From assembly GCF_011075055.1 (NCBI RefSeq), contig NC_058137.1, forward strand, positions 11,393,463 to 11,457,462: 64,000 nucleotides of DNA. The letters run 5' to 3'. This document shows positions 1 through 11,874 of the stretch, in pieces. The translations under genes were made by a program, and so were the position numbers. How positions within the stretch are numbered: position 1 is the stretch's first letter; each line of letters opens with the position of its first letter. The DNA comes from Mangifera indica (lineage: Eukaryota; Streptophyta; Magnoliopsida; Sapindales; Anacardiaceae). The notes under the pieces are model-generated. The model searched no databases, had not been told where the DNA came from, and worked only from the letters and a program-made list of their open reading frames with translations.

Positions 1-600
1 TAATAAAACTCTCAATTTAAATATTAAGTTTAAGATTTAATTTGTGTCTTTCAACATGTTGCCTTAATTAAGTCTCTGTTCGTTAGAACTTTGTTTGCCA
101 AAGTGAATGATACCCTTGTACTAGGTGGAAAATTAGGTGATGATCATGTTAGGTCCAACTTAACTAATGTACTTCGCTTGATCGTAAAAAGAATGTGAAG
201 TATGTTAGAGGCATGAGTAGGGAATGTATTTGTTAATGCAAGGAGAAATGTAGAATTTACCTTACTGATATCGAGAATCACATTTGAGGTCGTATGATTT
301 GTTAGGATAACACCTAGCTTGATATCGTGGGTTTTTGATGATTAATTTGAATATCTGATTAATTCAAACTTATTTACCAAAGTGAAAGGGAAAATTAATG
401 TGATAGGATTTCGGTCTACTAAGAAGTTCACCAAAACTTTCTAAGTTCAATAGTGAGGGCTATTAGCTTAAAGAAAATATTGTAAGCATTTTCATTATTA
501 AATCCATAATTAAAATGAATATTACTAATTAAATAACATTACTTAATCTTTTATTTATAAATTGTAAATCACATAATCATCATGTCAAACCTAATGTATT
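1..600. other. No gene; probable eroded leader of the following copia element
   Basis: AT-rich sequence without a sustained reading frame. It lies directly upstream of recognisable copia gag remnants, so it is probably the degraded untranslated leader. I could not identify a 5' LTR or primer-binding site, so the element is either 5'-truncated or begins outside the window. Confidence 0.35.
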
Positions 601-1480
601 GATCAATTTTTTAAAAAGAAAATAAGCTTACTGGAAGCAACTTCACTAATTGATACAAAAATCTTCATATTATTCTACATTAGGAGAAGAGGTTATATAT
701 CTTTGAGACCCATGAGCCTGATCTCGATGCCATTCAAGAGGAAAATGATACTTGTAATAAATATCTTGATGGCTCTATGAAAGTTCAATGCCTTATGTTA
801 ACTTCCATGTCACCTGAGCTTCAGAAACAACATGACAAAATAGATATGCAATCCATACTTGCACACCTTTGAGAGTTATATGTCATTCATGCGAAGGTTG
901 AATGATATGAGGTGTTAAGTGCATTATTTTAATTGCAAAATCTTTGAGGGAGACAAGTTAGCCCTCATATGGTCAAGATGATTAGTTACATTGCACAATG
1001 AGCTCACCATTAACCTAGTGTTGAAATCCCACCCTAAATTGTGGGTTAATTACATTATGAATTTTAACTTAAACGAAAAAGAGAAAACCTTCGAGGAGTT
1101 GTTGTATATGTTTAAACAAGTTGAAAAAGAAGTACGAAAGGTAGTTTCAATTAATCTACTTGTGGTTAAAGCCTAAGCATCAAAAGTCAAGGCTAAAAGC
1201 AAAGCCAAGGCTAAGACTAAGGCTAAGCCCAAACCTAGAGTGAAAAAGTAACCTGATAATGCTACTTAGCCTACATGTGGTGTGGGGAAAAGAAAGGTTG
1301 TTTACTTTTATTATGGCAAGGCAAGTCACTAAAAAAGAAGTTGCAAGACCTTTTTATGGAACAAAAAGAAGAAGTCAACTGAAACCTCTACTTCAAGTAT
1401 ATCTGTTACTGAGATAAACTATTCTCCTTATTTATCTAAGATTATAGACACAAAATGTAGTTCTCATATTTGTTATGAAA
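600..1480 (+). pseudogene. Ty1/copia gag remnant with broken zinc knuckle
   Basis: Translation in shifting frames gives copia-type Gag (UBN2-like) features: a stretch reading LDGSMKVQCLMLTSMSPELQ (about 770-835), then an uninterrupted 61-codon piece at 991-1176 containing the typical FEELLYMFKQVEKE segment. A lysine/alanine-rich linker (1185-1250) and a degraded CCHC-like knuckle (about 1295-1345, interrupted by a stop) follow. In a live element Gag forms the virus-like particle that packages element RNA. Several stops and frameshifts make this copy non-functional. The order gag, integrase, RT and RNase H on the same strand supports one element. Confidence 0.7.
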
Positions 1481-1849
1481 TATAGGGACTACGGTAGAGT
1501 AGATTACTCATCAAAGGAAATGTTGACCTATGTGTTGAAAATAGAGCATGTGTTGTTGTATACGTAATTGTTTATTATTTTAGGTTGCCCACTAGGCTAG
1601 TTTTAATATTAAAATATTGTTATTACGTACATTTTGTTTCTAGAAACTTAGTTTCCATATTTGTTTTGGGCAAAGAATGATATTTATTTTTTGTTATTGG
1701 TATTATAATCATTAGTTTAAATAATATTTCTTATGGAATAGCTGAATTGCATAATAGTTTATACATTTTAAAATTGGATAATAAAATTCTCAATGTGTAA
1801 AATAATAAACAATTAAAATTGAATCATCTAAATACCATATATGTATAAC

Positions 1850-2330
1850 ATTGTAGGTTAGGCCACATAGGATCAAAATGCATATCAAAAGTTCTTACAT
1901 AAAGGGTCTTGCAATCATTTGACTACTGGTTATATGATGAATGCAAATCATACCTATTAGATAAGATGGCCAAAACACCTTTCACTAGACATAATGAAAG
2001 GGTGACTGAATTGTTATGGATTATACATAACGATGTGTGTAGGCTCATGACAGTGCATAACAAATATAGAGAAGCCTACTTCGTCACATTTATTGATGAT
2101 TTCAGTAGATATAACTATGTGTTTTGGATGAAACACAAGTCTGAATGTTTTGATAAATTCAAAGAATTCAAGAACGAACTAGAAAAATAATTTGGGAAAC
2201 AAATTAAAATCCTCCGAGATAATCTAGGGGTGAACACCTGAGTTTTGATTTCAGACAATGCATGAAGGAAAATTTGATAGTACCTTAACTCACTCCTCTT
2301 GGTATTCCATTACATAATGGTGTATCTTAA
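1850..2330 (+). pseudogene. Ty1/copia integrase fragment
   Basis: The best piece is an open 93-codon segment (1909-2190). It carries the GAG-pre-integrase/integrase junction (YDECKSYLLDKMAKTPF) followed by a core reading ELLWIIHNDVCRLM and FVTFIDDFSRYNYVFWM. This matches the copia pattern in which HTDVCGP and TFxDDxSRY surround the first and second catalytic Asp. The C-terminal GIxHxxxxPxTPxxNG part persists only as broken frames (2230-2330). Live integrase inserts the cDNA into host DNA; this copy is truncated and frameshifted. Confidence 0.85.
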
Positions 2331-2539
2331 CGGAGGAATAAGATATTGATGGAAATAGACAGGTCTACGATAAGTTTTATTGCTCTACCTATCTCTTTCT
2401 AGGGTCATGCCCTATAAACTGTTGCCTTTACACTTACCCATGTTCCATCTAAGTCTGTGGATAGAACTTTATAAAAGTTGTGGACTAGGTAGAAACCCAA
2501 TTTGGATTACTTAAAGATTAGGGTTGTGAAGCTTATATC

Positions 2540-3700
2540 AAGAAATTGATTTCGAACAAGCTAAGCACTAAATCCAAAAAATGTCTCTTTGTGAGGTATT
2601 TGAAAGTTACTAAAGGATATTGCTTCTACTACTTAGAGGAGCAAAAGGTTTTTGCTACTTGTACTAACATGTTTCTTGAGAAAGAATTTATTTTTAAGAG
2701 AACTAATAGGAGGAGGGTAGTGCTCGATGAAGTTCATATACTACAAGATACCATAAATGTTAGCTAGGACAATATGCCATCACAGATGGTTGATCATGAT
2801 GAGAAAGTTTCTCCATTTCAGATAAAATAACCTTAATATATATAAGAGCCACGTAGGTTTACATGAGTATATCATGAGCCAGAGAGATTTAGTTTTCTTC
2901 TAACTCAGCACGGTGATATACTACTCATCAATGATGACAAACCTAAGACTTATGATGAGAGTATTTCAAGTCTAGATTTTTGATAAATCGTTGGATGCCA
3001 TGAAATCCAAAATAGACTACATGTACCAGAACTAAGTATAGACTTTGGTGGACATACCTAAAGGGGTAAAACCTGTAGGGTGCAAATGGGTTTAAAAAAA
3101 AAAAACTGACATGGAAGGTAACATGCATACTTATAAAACATGGTTGGTTGCCAAAGGTTTCATTCAAAAGTATGACATTGACTATGATGAAACCTTTTTG
3201 TCAATCGCTTTGTTTAAGTCTATTAGGATTTTTCTTACTATAACTACATAATATAGCTATGAAATCTTTCAGATGGATGTTAAAATTGCTTTCCTAAATG
3301 ATAACCTTGTAGAGGACGTCTATATCACATAACCCAAATCATTTTGTTCTTGTTGGATAGAAAGATAAAGTATGCAAATTGGAAAAGTCCATTTATAGAC
3401 TTACATAAGCTTTAAGAAGCTAAAATATTCATTTTGATGAAGTTGTTCATGATTTCGGATTCATCAAAAATAAAGATAAACTATATGTACAAGAAGGCCA
3501 GTTGGAATGTGATTGCATTTTTAGTATTATATATCGGTGACATCTTGATTATTGGAAATGACATATTGAACTTGCAATTGGTAAATGTTTGGTTATCTAA
3601 GTGTTTTTCCATGAAAGACTTAAAAGAAGTAACCTACATTTTTTGGATTAAAATTTATCGAGATAGAAAGCATAAACTACTGATCTTAAGTTAAGACACA
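2540..3700 (+). pseudogene. Ty1/copia reverse transcriptase remnant, mutated active site
   Basis: The open segment 2546-2767 is the integrase-RT linker (KSTKSKKCLFVRYLKVTKGY resembles the usual K..KCxFxGYxxxxKGY). RT proper is split over frames from about 2990 (MDAMKSE-like region) to 3694. The 3434-3694 piece holds the palm motif region, reading LYIGDILIIGND where copia elements have the YVDD box, so the first catalytic Asp of the pair is replaced by Gly. The downstream MKDLKE/ILGI-like motif is present. Frameshifts and the active-site change mean this RT is dead. Confidence 0.85.
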
Positions 3701-3889
3701 TATATAGACAAGGAATTGACTAAATTCAATATGGAATAATCTAAGAAAAAATTTCTACCTATATCCCATGGTGTATATATTTTGAAAGAGATGTGTCCAT
3801 GTAAATAACCTAACAGAGATAAGATAAGTAGGATCCCATATGCATCGATTATATGATTAATCATATATATCATGCTATGTACAAGGATT

Positions 3890-4500
3890 GATGTCTCATA
3901 AGATTTAAGCGTTTGTAGTAGATCTCAACCTGATCTAGGTGAAAAACACTAGATGATTGTTAAAAACATCTTTAAGCAATTAGAAGGACTAAAGATGCAT
4001 TATTAGTTTATAGAGGGGAATCTGAACCCACTATAAAAAGTTACAATGATGTCAGTTTTCAAACTAATCGAGATGATTATAAATCTCAATCAGGGTTTGT
4101 GTTTTGCTTAAATGATGGTGCACTTAGCTGGAATAGCCCCAAACAAAGTATAGTGATTGATTCTACAATTGAGTTCGAGTATATTGTCTTCTTAGAAATA
4201 GCAAAATAGATTATATGGATCAAGAAGTTCATAACTGAACTTAGAATGGCTTCGAGTATCGTCTAGGCGATTAAGCTCCATTGCGACGACAATAGAGTGA
4301 TTGCCTAGACAAAGGAGTCACAATCTTATCTAAAGTCTAAGCATATACTCGATGATATCACCTAATCTGAGAGATTGTACAACGAGGTGATATATAGATA
4401 ACAAAGATTGATATAAATAACAATTTAGCTAACTCACTAACAAAACTCTATCCAACAAAAACATGATAGACATGTAGCTGAACTCAACATTGGATATAGT
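3890..4500 (+). pseudogene. Ty1/copia RNase H remnant and polypurine tract region
   Basis: Reading across frames gives the copia RNase H order: a SFQTNRDDYKSQSGFVFCLN motif (about 4050-4115), ALSWNSPKQS (4121-4150), IKKFITELRMASSIV (about 4220-4262) and KLHCDDNRVIA (about 4270-4305). The usual tail with an ADPLTKPL-like end follows in broken frames. The tail runs into a purine-rich AAGTTGGGGAT (4503-4513), in the position of the polypurine tract just before the 3' LTR. Multiple stops. Confidence 0.8.
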
Positions 4501-4517
4501 GTAAGTTGGGGATTTAT

Positions 4518-5765
4518 AGGATAGGTGCCCTAGAGCCAATCGAATTTAATATTTGTGAATATAAATTTATATTAATAATTAATAAAAGGATTACTTATTA
4601 TTTAATTCATATGTTGACTATTTATATAATTGTGTGAATAACATGTCCTTAGAATGGTATAACTGTGATAAGAAGATTAGACGACTAATTGTGAGAATTC
4701 TATATGCATATTTAGTGGTCATTTTAGAAGCATCCGTAATGCCGACATTACAATGAATAAGAGCACATATAATAATGATAAGATTATGATATTGTTGAAC
4801 GACCCTACCAAAAGTGATGACAATTCTCACGTGTCAAAACTGTTATAGACAACTTGGTATAACATAAACGTGCACGTTGTAGATGTGTTCATTGGACTAA
4901 CCCAATCAAAGGATATCCATATTGATGATTGCTTTAGTGTTTATGAAATAACTTTTCTGAACACCACAGATGCATGTAATGTTTTAACTTGAGTTCACCA
5001 GACCGTCTCGTGTAAAGATTAGTATGGTTTGACGTTATCTAATGTGTCATCGTAGTTGCAGTAACTATAAAAGTAATAAGATACATGGAGACTATGGTTG
5101 ATTGATAAAAGATTTGTCAGGTTATGGTTTATTGATAAAGGATTTGTCACTCTTATACACAAGAGAAAATATCTCACATGAGAATGTTGAAAGACATTTA
5201 TGACTATTTAAATCTACGACTACAATAGGATAAAATTATGGTCTAATCCATGTTAGTCATTGATGTGTGTCAGTTTATACCAAGGAATCATTGAGATAGA
5301 CACATTTCTATGTCTCAATCTCGAGAAATATTGATTGATGAAATGATTGAATTACAAGTATCTGTAATGTTGTAAAGGCTGAAAAGATGTCAGATACTTG
5401 CAAATATAAAATAAAAGGCAAAATTTTTTCATGAAATATATAATATATATACAAAGTAAAACCCAACTATCGTTCCTCTATTTTCTCTTCTTCTTGTAAA
5501 CACTAAGAGTCTAATCAAGAGCCCTAGTAACCTCTTTGTTTGGATTTCCTCTATTTGTGTTTGTGTTCGATGTGGAAACCAAGTCGTTGCCTCTTGAGGG
5601 TTAGATAGTGTTCGGTCTCAAACCACGTGAAGATTTGAAAGAGCTATCAATGCTTATCTCAATCTAAGACATAGTCATGAATATATGTTTCATATATCAT
5701 GCTTGTTTGATATTTAAATTTTTAAATTTCGTTGCATTGCCAGTAATCAGCACCCTAAAACCCTA
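4518..5765 (+). repeat. 3' LTR of the copia element (family C)
   Basis: Begins just after the polypurine-like tract with TATAGGATAGGTGCCCTAGA, a degraded form of the TGTTAGGATAG(T)GCCCTAGAG start shared by the other family-C copies here. It contains the family landmarks, including CACGTGTCAAAACTG near 4829 and TTCATTGGACTAACCCAATC near 4890, which recur inverted at 8150-8290 and in the 28.6-32.5 kb cluster. The 3' edge is approximate; I place it where similarity to the 6.7 kb copy ends. Confidence 0.6.
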
Positions 5766-6677
5766 CCCCATTTATATCAACAAACATGCATACATATAAT
5801 CAAAATTAAAACTATTAATTTTAATTATTTTTAACCCAAGTGTTAATTTACATTTTAGTCCTTCAAATTTTACACAATTTATTCAACCCCAAAGGTTAGA
5901 AAAAATTACAATTCAGTCCAATTCATCAAAATAGGACTAAATTAAATTTTTCCTTGCCTCAACCAAGTGTGTAAGTAGGTTGCCAGTTGTGCATATTATG
6001 TTTATGAAATTCGCCAAAATTCTAAAAGCGTGCATAACTTCTAGAACGGCTTGGTGTTGCCCACAACATAGGCATGGCTAACACAACGAGTGTTTAACCA
6101 TGCCATCTTTGGCACAACATGGGCATGGTTGGTACAATGAGTGTCCAACCATACCATCTAAGGAAAACTCAATATCAAGAGAAAGTGTTTCCCATTCCAA
6201 CATACAACCACGCTAGATGCCACCCATGCATAATGATATGCACGGGTGTTCCTGGCGTGTTTCTCTATAAAGTTGTCATGAAGCAGTTTGACAAAAAATC
6301 TTTGTATTTCGACATGCCTTAGCACCAAGGTAAGGTAAAATGGCATTTAAACCATCCTTATAACAATAACAACCTTCAAAACATGCAACAACGTAATTCG
6401 AAGGTACTTTCATGCAATTACATGAAATCAATGACCAATCATCTGGAACCAAATTAACCTACCAATTTAATTCGATAATGCCCAGCAAAATTGAGAGACA
6501 AAACTCAATAAAATTAACACCAAATTTACATTCTAACTGCATCAATCATAAAATTGCTCCAACAATTTTATAACAATAATTTACAAATAAAAAATACCAT
6601 TCGATATCAACAAAAATATGCAATCAAATAAACATAATACATAGGTATTTAATTTTGTAAATTAATCCCTCGAGGGT
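5766..6677. other. Gene-free stretch, eroded LTR-type sequence
   Basis: No coding gene. Phrases such as 'ttttagtccttcaaattttacac' (5856-5879) and a repeated 'acaacatgggcatgg/acaacataggcatgg' motif (6063-6130) are of the kind found in non-coding parts of plant LTR elements. Two overlapping 60-70 codon frames on opposite strands (6119-6346) look like chance. Confidence 0.35.
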
Positions 6678-6690
6678 GGCTCTAATACTA
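6678..6690 (-). other. tRNA-iMet-type primer-binding site (degenerate)
   Basis: On the minus strand these bases read TAGTATTAGAGCC, two mismatches from the TGGTATCAGAGCC primer-binding site used by many plant copia elements. The site lies immediately inside the family-C LTR that starts at about 6692. This fixes that LTR as the 5' LTR of a minus-strand element whose interior (leftwards) is no longer recognisable. Confidence 0.6.
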
Positions 6691-6691
6691 C

Positions 6692-8592
6692 TATAAGGAT
6701 TTTGTGATCTTCAACAGTAGAATAACAAATTAAAATTTTAATTTAATCAAGCAAACATTTCACAAAACCCCATTTTAGATCATCCTATAGTATGATTAAT
6801 TCACAAATATGTGAAACACATACAGGGTGTTTATTTGATATACCTGCATTAGGTGGCTCATTCGTCTTTCTCTAATGGGGAGAGGTTGCAAAGCTGTGTT
6901 TTCAAAACCAAGCATAGACTTGCTTCTTGGTATCCATACGAAGCAGTAATGGTGGAGGCTCAGTTATGCTTAAGGCTAAAACCTAATAATAGCTCTATGG
7001 TGAAAGGGAAGGGAAAAATACTTTCTTTCTACTGTTGCTTGATTTTTAAATTAATAGGTGTTTTGCTACGTGTGTTTTAAAACAATAAAACACATATATA
7101 TTTATACACATCATGATCTGTTGCCTGAGACTTCAATATTTCCCAGGTGACACAAGCATACAAGTCTGACATATTTACTCCCATCCGACTTCTACATATA
7201 CAACTTATGCAAGCTGGATTTTGGTCAACGTAATAAATACGTATTTTTCATCATTAATATCCAATTATTTCTTTACCATATTTGGCATTCAACCTAAATT
7301 TAGAAGATTATGACATCAATGAAGATAGGATAAAATCCTATCGCAATCCTAATTTGAATTTGAAATAAGGTGACAAAGATTTGGGTCAATCCAACTCAAT
7401 CCTACCAAATATTGCACACACTCTAGGAACTTAGGATTATTACACTAAGGTCCCAAAATATATTAAAATATATTTTGGGTCTATAGACCTTTCTAAGTCT
7501 TTAAATTTTCAATCCAAAATTTGAACTGAACTTAACTTGGATAATCCTTATATCTCTAGAGTTCATCAACTCTTTTTATGTGTGATCCATAGGCTCTTCA
7601 TTAAGTCAGTAGTGATCAGATTCATGTCAGACTCTCACCTTAACATCTATTCAGACATAAACCGAGATTGGCCTTTAACAAGGCATCATGGCCACCCCGA
7701 TTAGTAAAGTTCAGTATATAACTTTTTTTAACCCATCAATAATACGATTATTCATACAATTCGATTCTTTTGTTATATGATATCTCTTCGAAGCTGAGGT
7801 ATAGATTAAGTGTCTCCCCCAAGACTCCTCAAATAACATAGATTAACTTGTGCTAATGTTGAATAATACTGAATCAAGATTAACTCAATTCCACTATGGC
7901 CACAGATTTAATTAGTCATTGACATCCGTTAGTAGACCCTAACTGAGATATTAGTTCTCATGCTCAGGAGTGACGATCTTTTATTGATCCATTATAACCT
8001 TCATACAGATCATGATATGGCCAATCACTACCTTTTTGACAAATCCTTTGACCAGACTCTATTAGGTTAGTGTCAAATCATATCAATCCTTGTATGAGAT
8101 GGTATGGTAACCTCAAGTCTAAGGATCATATGTACCTTTATTCATTAAGAGGATATTTTTCATAGACACTAAAGCAATTATCCATATAGAATCCTTTTAG
8201 CAAGTCAATCCAATGAACACATCTACAATGTGCACCTATGTGTTACACCAAGTTGTTAACAAACAACTTTGACACATGAGAACTATTATCATTTTTCAAT
8301 ACAGTCATTCAATACTATAATAACTCAATCACTATTATTCATTCCCTTAGTTGTGATGATATCAGAGTTACAGATGTTTTAAGAATAACCACCTAATATG
8401 CACATAGGGTTCCCACAATCAAATGTTGAGCACTAATCCCTTCGTCACGGTTAAACTATTCTTAGGACATTTGTCTAAGTATATATTAATATGTTTTATA
8501 GGCAAAGAAATGCCACTAAAAATTACAAATATGACCTTTGTTAATAAATTTATGTTGTTATAGGGATTGACTCTAGGGCACTGACATAAACA
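6692..8592 (-). repeat. Family-C copia LTR, minus orientation (5' LTR)
   Basis: On the minus strand the element starts TGTTTATGTCAGTGCCCTAG at 8592 and runs to about 6692, next to the primer-binding site. The region 8150-8590 is the reverse complement of the LTR at 4518-4960 at clearly recognisable similarity. At about 1.9 kb it is longer than the 4.5 kb copy, whose middle is probably deleted. A 75-codon frame at 6853-7080 lies in its distal part and resembles no protein I know. Confidence 0.6.
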
Positions 8593-9522
8593 ATAGAGAT
8601 GTTTCATTACTTTCAAATGTTGTTTTAATCAAATATGTTTCTTTAATCACAAGAATTTTTCATTTTTGAAAATGGTTGAAGTAATATTTATGGTTAGGTA
8701 TGGAAGAAAGTGGATATCCAAATATGACAATACAAGGAGAAACGATAGTGGGGATCAAAGACTATTAGTAATTGACACATAAATTGATTAAAAAGGATTG
8801 GTTGATGTTTTAAGCTCTCATATGAGAGTCAATCAAAGGTGTAATAATATTACATATATGAATGCTAAAAGCTCACTCAATGGATTTCCTTATGAAGTTT
8901 AAGATAATCATGATGTTCGAGTTTTGATGAAATTATTTTAAAGGAAGAAAAAGACAAACGACACCTTTTTATGAGTCACAATGGTTGATATTTATGTGTA
9001 TAGGCTCATCATGTCGATGATCTAGTCGAGATCAACTATATAGCTCACTGAGGAGTCATAAACTATGATACTTCATCCCATTAGATTAACTTTTCCATAT
9101 ACTTAATGCTCGTTCTTGAAGTTGATAAAGATGTATACATGCATTTAAGAATGGGACATAGTTAGTTAAACATATATATTACCTTATCCATAATGCTTCA
9201 TTGCTAGCAAAATCTCTTCTTTGAAACCTAATCAATAGGATAAAGAAGACGAAAAGGCCACTTAAAACTTGACTTGACGATATGATACTCTTAGACTAGA
9301 TGTAAGAGGCAAGCAATAAAAACGTGTCAACTATTATCCAATTATTGTTAACGATGATTGGCTTAGTAATATAACTCTCCTATCTAAATATATATCCTTA
9401 CCTATCTGTTAACTTAAAACTTTCCTAACACGTATAACAAATGTTAAATGCGTGGTAATAAATAAATTCCCACACACACAAAAAGTACAACATAATAAAT
9501 TTTGAAGATACCTTAGTAATAT
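8593..9522. other. No gene recognised
   Basis: AT-rich sequence with no coding frame over 60 codons and no repeat I could tie to a family. It separates a copia LTR from a gypsy-type LTR. Confidence 0.4.
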
Positions 9523-11874
9523 TGTAACACCTTCTCTAGAAGAACTGATTTCTGAAGGAAATTGTCATTAAATCAATTATTTGAGCATGCATCATTTAAA
9601 AACATATAATAAAACTCATAGGATATTTACAAATAAACCTCATTTATTAATCTTTGAAAATAATTGAAATAACTTTATCAAAAACATGGAACAGAAGCAT
9701 ACAAAAAAATGTTTATACATGCAATTAAACTAAAAATCCATGAAATAGTGTAGCCAAATACATAAAGCAATAAAAGAACATAAACCGAAAATATTAAGTA
9801 ATTGATGGAAATTTCCTCCTCAACTTTATGCCTATGAACCTACACATATGAAAGTAGAAGAGTAAGTGATAAAACACTTATAAGTAAGAGACTTTACTGC
9901 TAACTTTATGTAATCCTTAAAATACCCTTGATCTTGATCCATACTATCTTTGTCATCCAGAGTTGGTATTAAACTCCTATAAGGATAATGGTGGATAGTA
10001 TTTTTCAACTTTGAGCTCAAATTATACTTTAGGGAATGTTTAGACTACATATCTTAACTTTTGGATTGAACTATGTCTTATTCGATCATTAAAGAACTAC
10101 TTTTTGAATCCCTATTTGGTCCAAACATAACTTTATTCAGTGGAAACATTTATATTTGGAAGCTAAAAAAAAACTGTATACCAAGTCAATTAATCTAGAT
10201 CGAATACAGGGATTTGACATTTTGGCCATGTAAATTATTTCTTTGTTCCTCTACACCAAAATTATGTCTTAACTAAACTCTTTTTTGAGTAAGTACCCTA
10301 TTATAGGTGCAGTGTCCTACTATAGACATATATGGATTCTATACTCATGGTGCCCCATTTTAATAACCCTATGATGTTTAGCATGCATGCAACTCGAGTC
10401 TTAACTAAACTCTGGCTCGTACTTACTTCTACCTTAAGGTTACCTCATGCTTGCTAAAATCTTATCTTTAAGGCACATTGGGTACTACTACGTACCAAGA
10501 TCTTTTTGTTAGCTCTTTGGACAACCCATAGGTTCTTAGCCTAATTTTATCTCTTTTTTCTTTACTTTACTCTAAACACATAGGTGTGTACTTATTGGCA
10601 AATGAGGGTATGTCCCTCTATTTACTTGTACATGACTAGCTTTCTCGTGGCCTTTCCCTTTGTGGGTGTGCTTTAGAACACAAGTGTATGCCCTTTCAGA
10701 TATTTATTACACTTTTTTCTCTATAACTTATCTCAATCGTATTATTTTTCAAGGGTATTTTGATCATTTCACCTCACACACAATCATGCTAAAACTATAC
10801 AAGGATAATCTAGATGTCCCAATTGACCACTTATCGGTCAACAATATCTACCAAATCACAAATCACCAAAAACTCAATCCAAATTCTGGAATTCACATAC
10901 ACGGGCATATGTCCCATACTACACAGTCATGTATTGAATCCAAAATTTGAAATAGCAGACCTAAATTAGCACCCTAATTTGGTCTTTACACACCTATCTC
11001 AAATCCAAGACATACTTATTGTGTTAATAACCCTTTCATAATGCCATTCATGCATTCTAATCGTACAAAAAGCATGAGCATTCAAAAAAAAAAACTTAAA
11101 AAATCATCTCAATATGACTTATTTATGCACAAGAGTCATTGCCTCAAGCAAAATTATTTGCAACCAACCTAACACCAATCTCATACTATGGATTCTTAAT
11201 AAATAGTCCTATCAACATTTTCTAATATCTAGCAAAATTACCAATCAATAATAGATGTAACATAATCATGCATAGGTGGCAACCTTTCTCTTTAAAGCAA
11301 TGCATCATCATCATAAATCATCTAAATTATAAACATGATAATACTTATCGACTACCATCAATTATAAAGCATAATAAAAATCATCAAGCATAGGAACAAT
11401 AAAGGAGAATTCTTTACTCTGCCAAAACCATAATTAAACACAAAGACAATCATCCTACTTACCTAGTGGTTAGGCTTTTTTCTCTTTATTGTTGCTATCG
11501 TCTGTATCACCGGTGAACACCACCAAAACTGCTGCATAAAAGCCAGATTTTCAAGCTACAAATCTTTCAATCCTCTTTATTCAAATCGTGTTAGGGTTGG
11601 GAAAATAATATCCTTAAAATGCAGCAATGTAATGCCATACACAAATGTGTGCTCCATCACACATGATTGTGTATCACGTAATTCAAAATTTATAAGGTTT
11701 CACCTTATCTGAATAATGTGACAATGACATATGGGCATGACCTTCTAATACATATGCTTAAGTGTCACCTAAAGCTTATACTTTGACTTTAAATCCACAT
11801 AATATCATTCATTCATTAATTAAACTCATACATAAAGTCTTTTTTTCCCTTGTGACGTATCAATAGCTATTACA
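9523..11874 (-). repeat. Gypsy-type LTR (family G copy 1)
   Basis: Starts TGTAACACCTTCTCTAGAAG and ends near GCTATTACA, the inverted TGTAACAC...GTATTACA ends usual for Ty3/gypsy LTRs in plants. Its first 90 bases match the reverse complement of the end of the LTR at 52955-55103 (shared CTCTAGAAG...ATTTGAG.ATGCAT), and its last 70 match that copy's start. About 2.35 kb, which is normal for such LTRs. No clear 5-bp TSD (AATAT versus AGTAC). The motif 'cacgggcatatg' (10900-10911) is typical of this LTR class. Frames of 60-96 codons inside it look like chance. Confidence 0.6.

Noticed and set aside
6119..6346. Overlapping frames of 67 and 62 codons on opposite strands
   Set aside because: No motif, no codon bias, inside LTR-type non-coding sequence.
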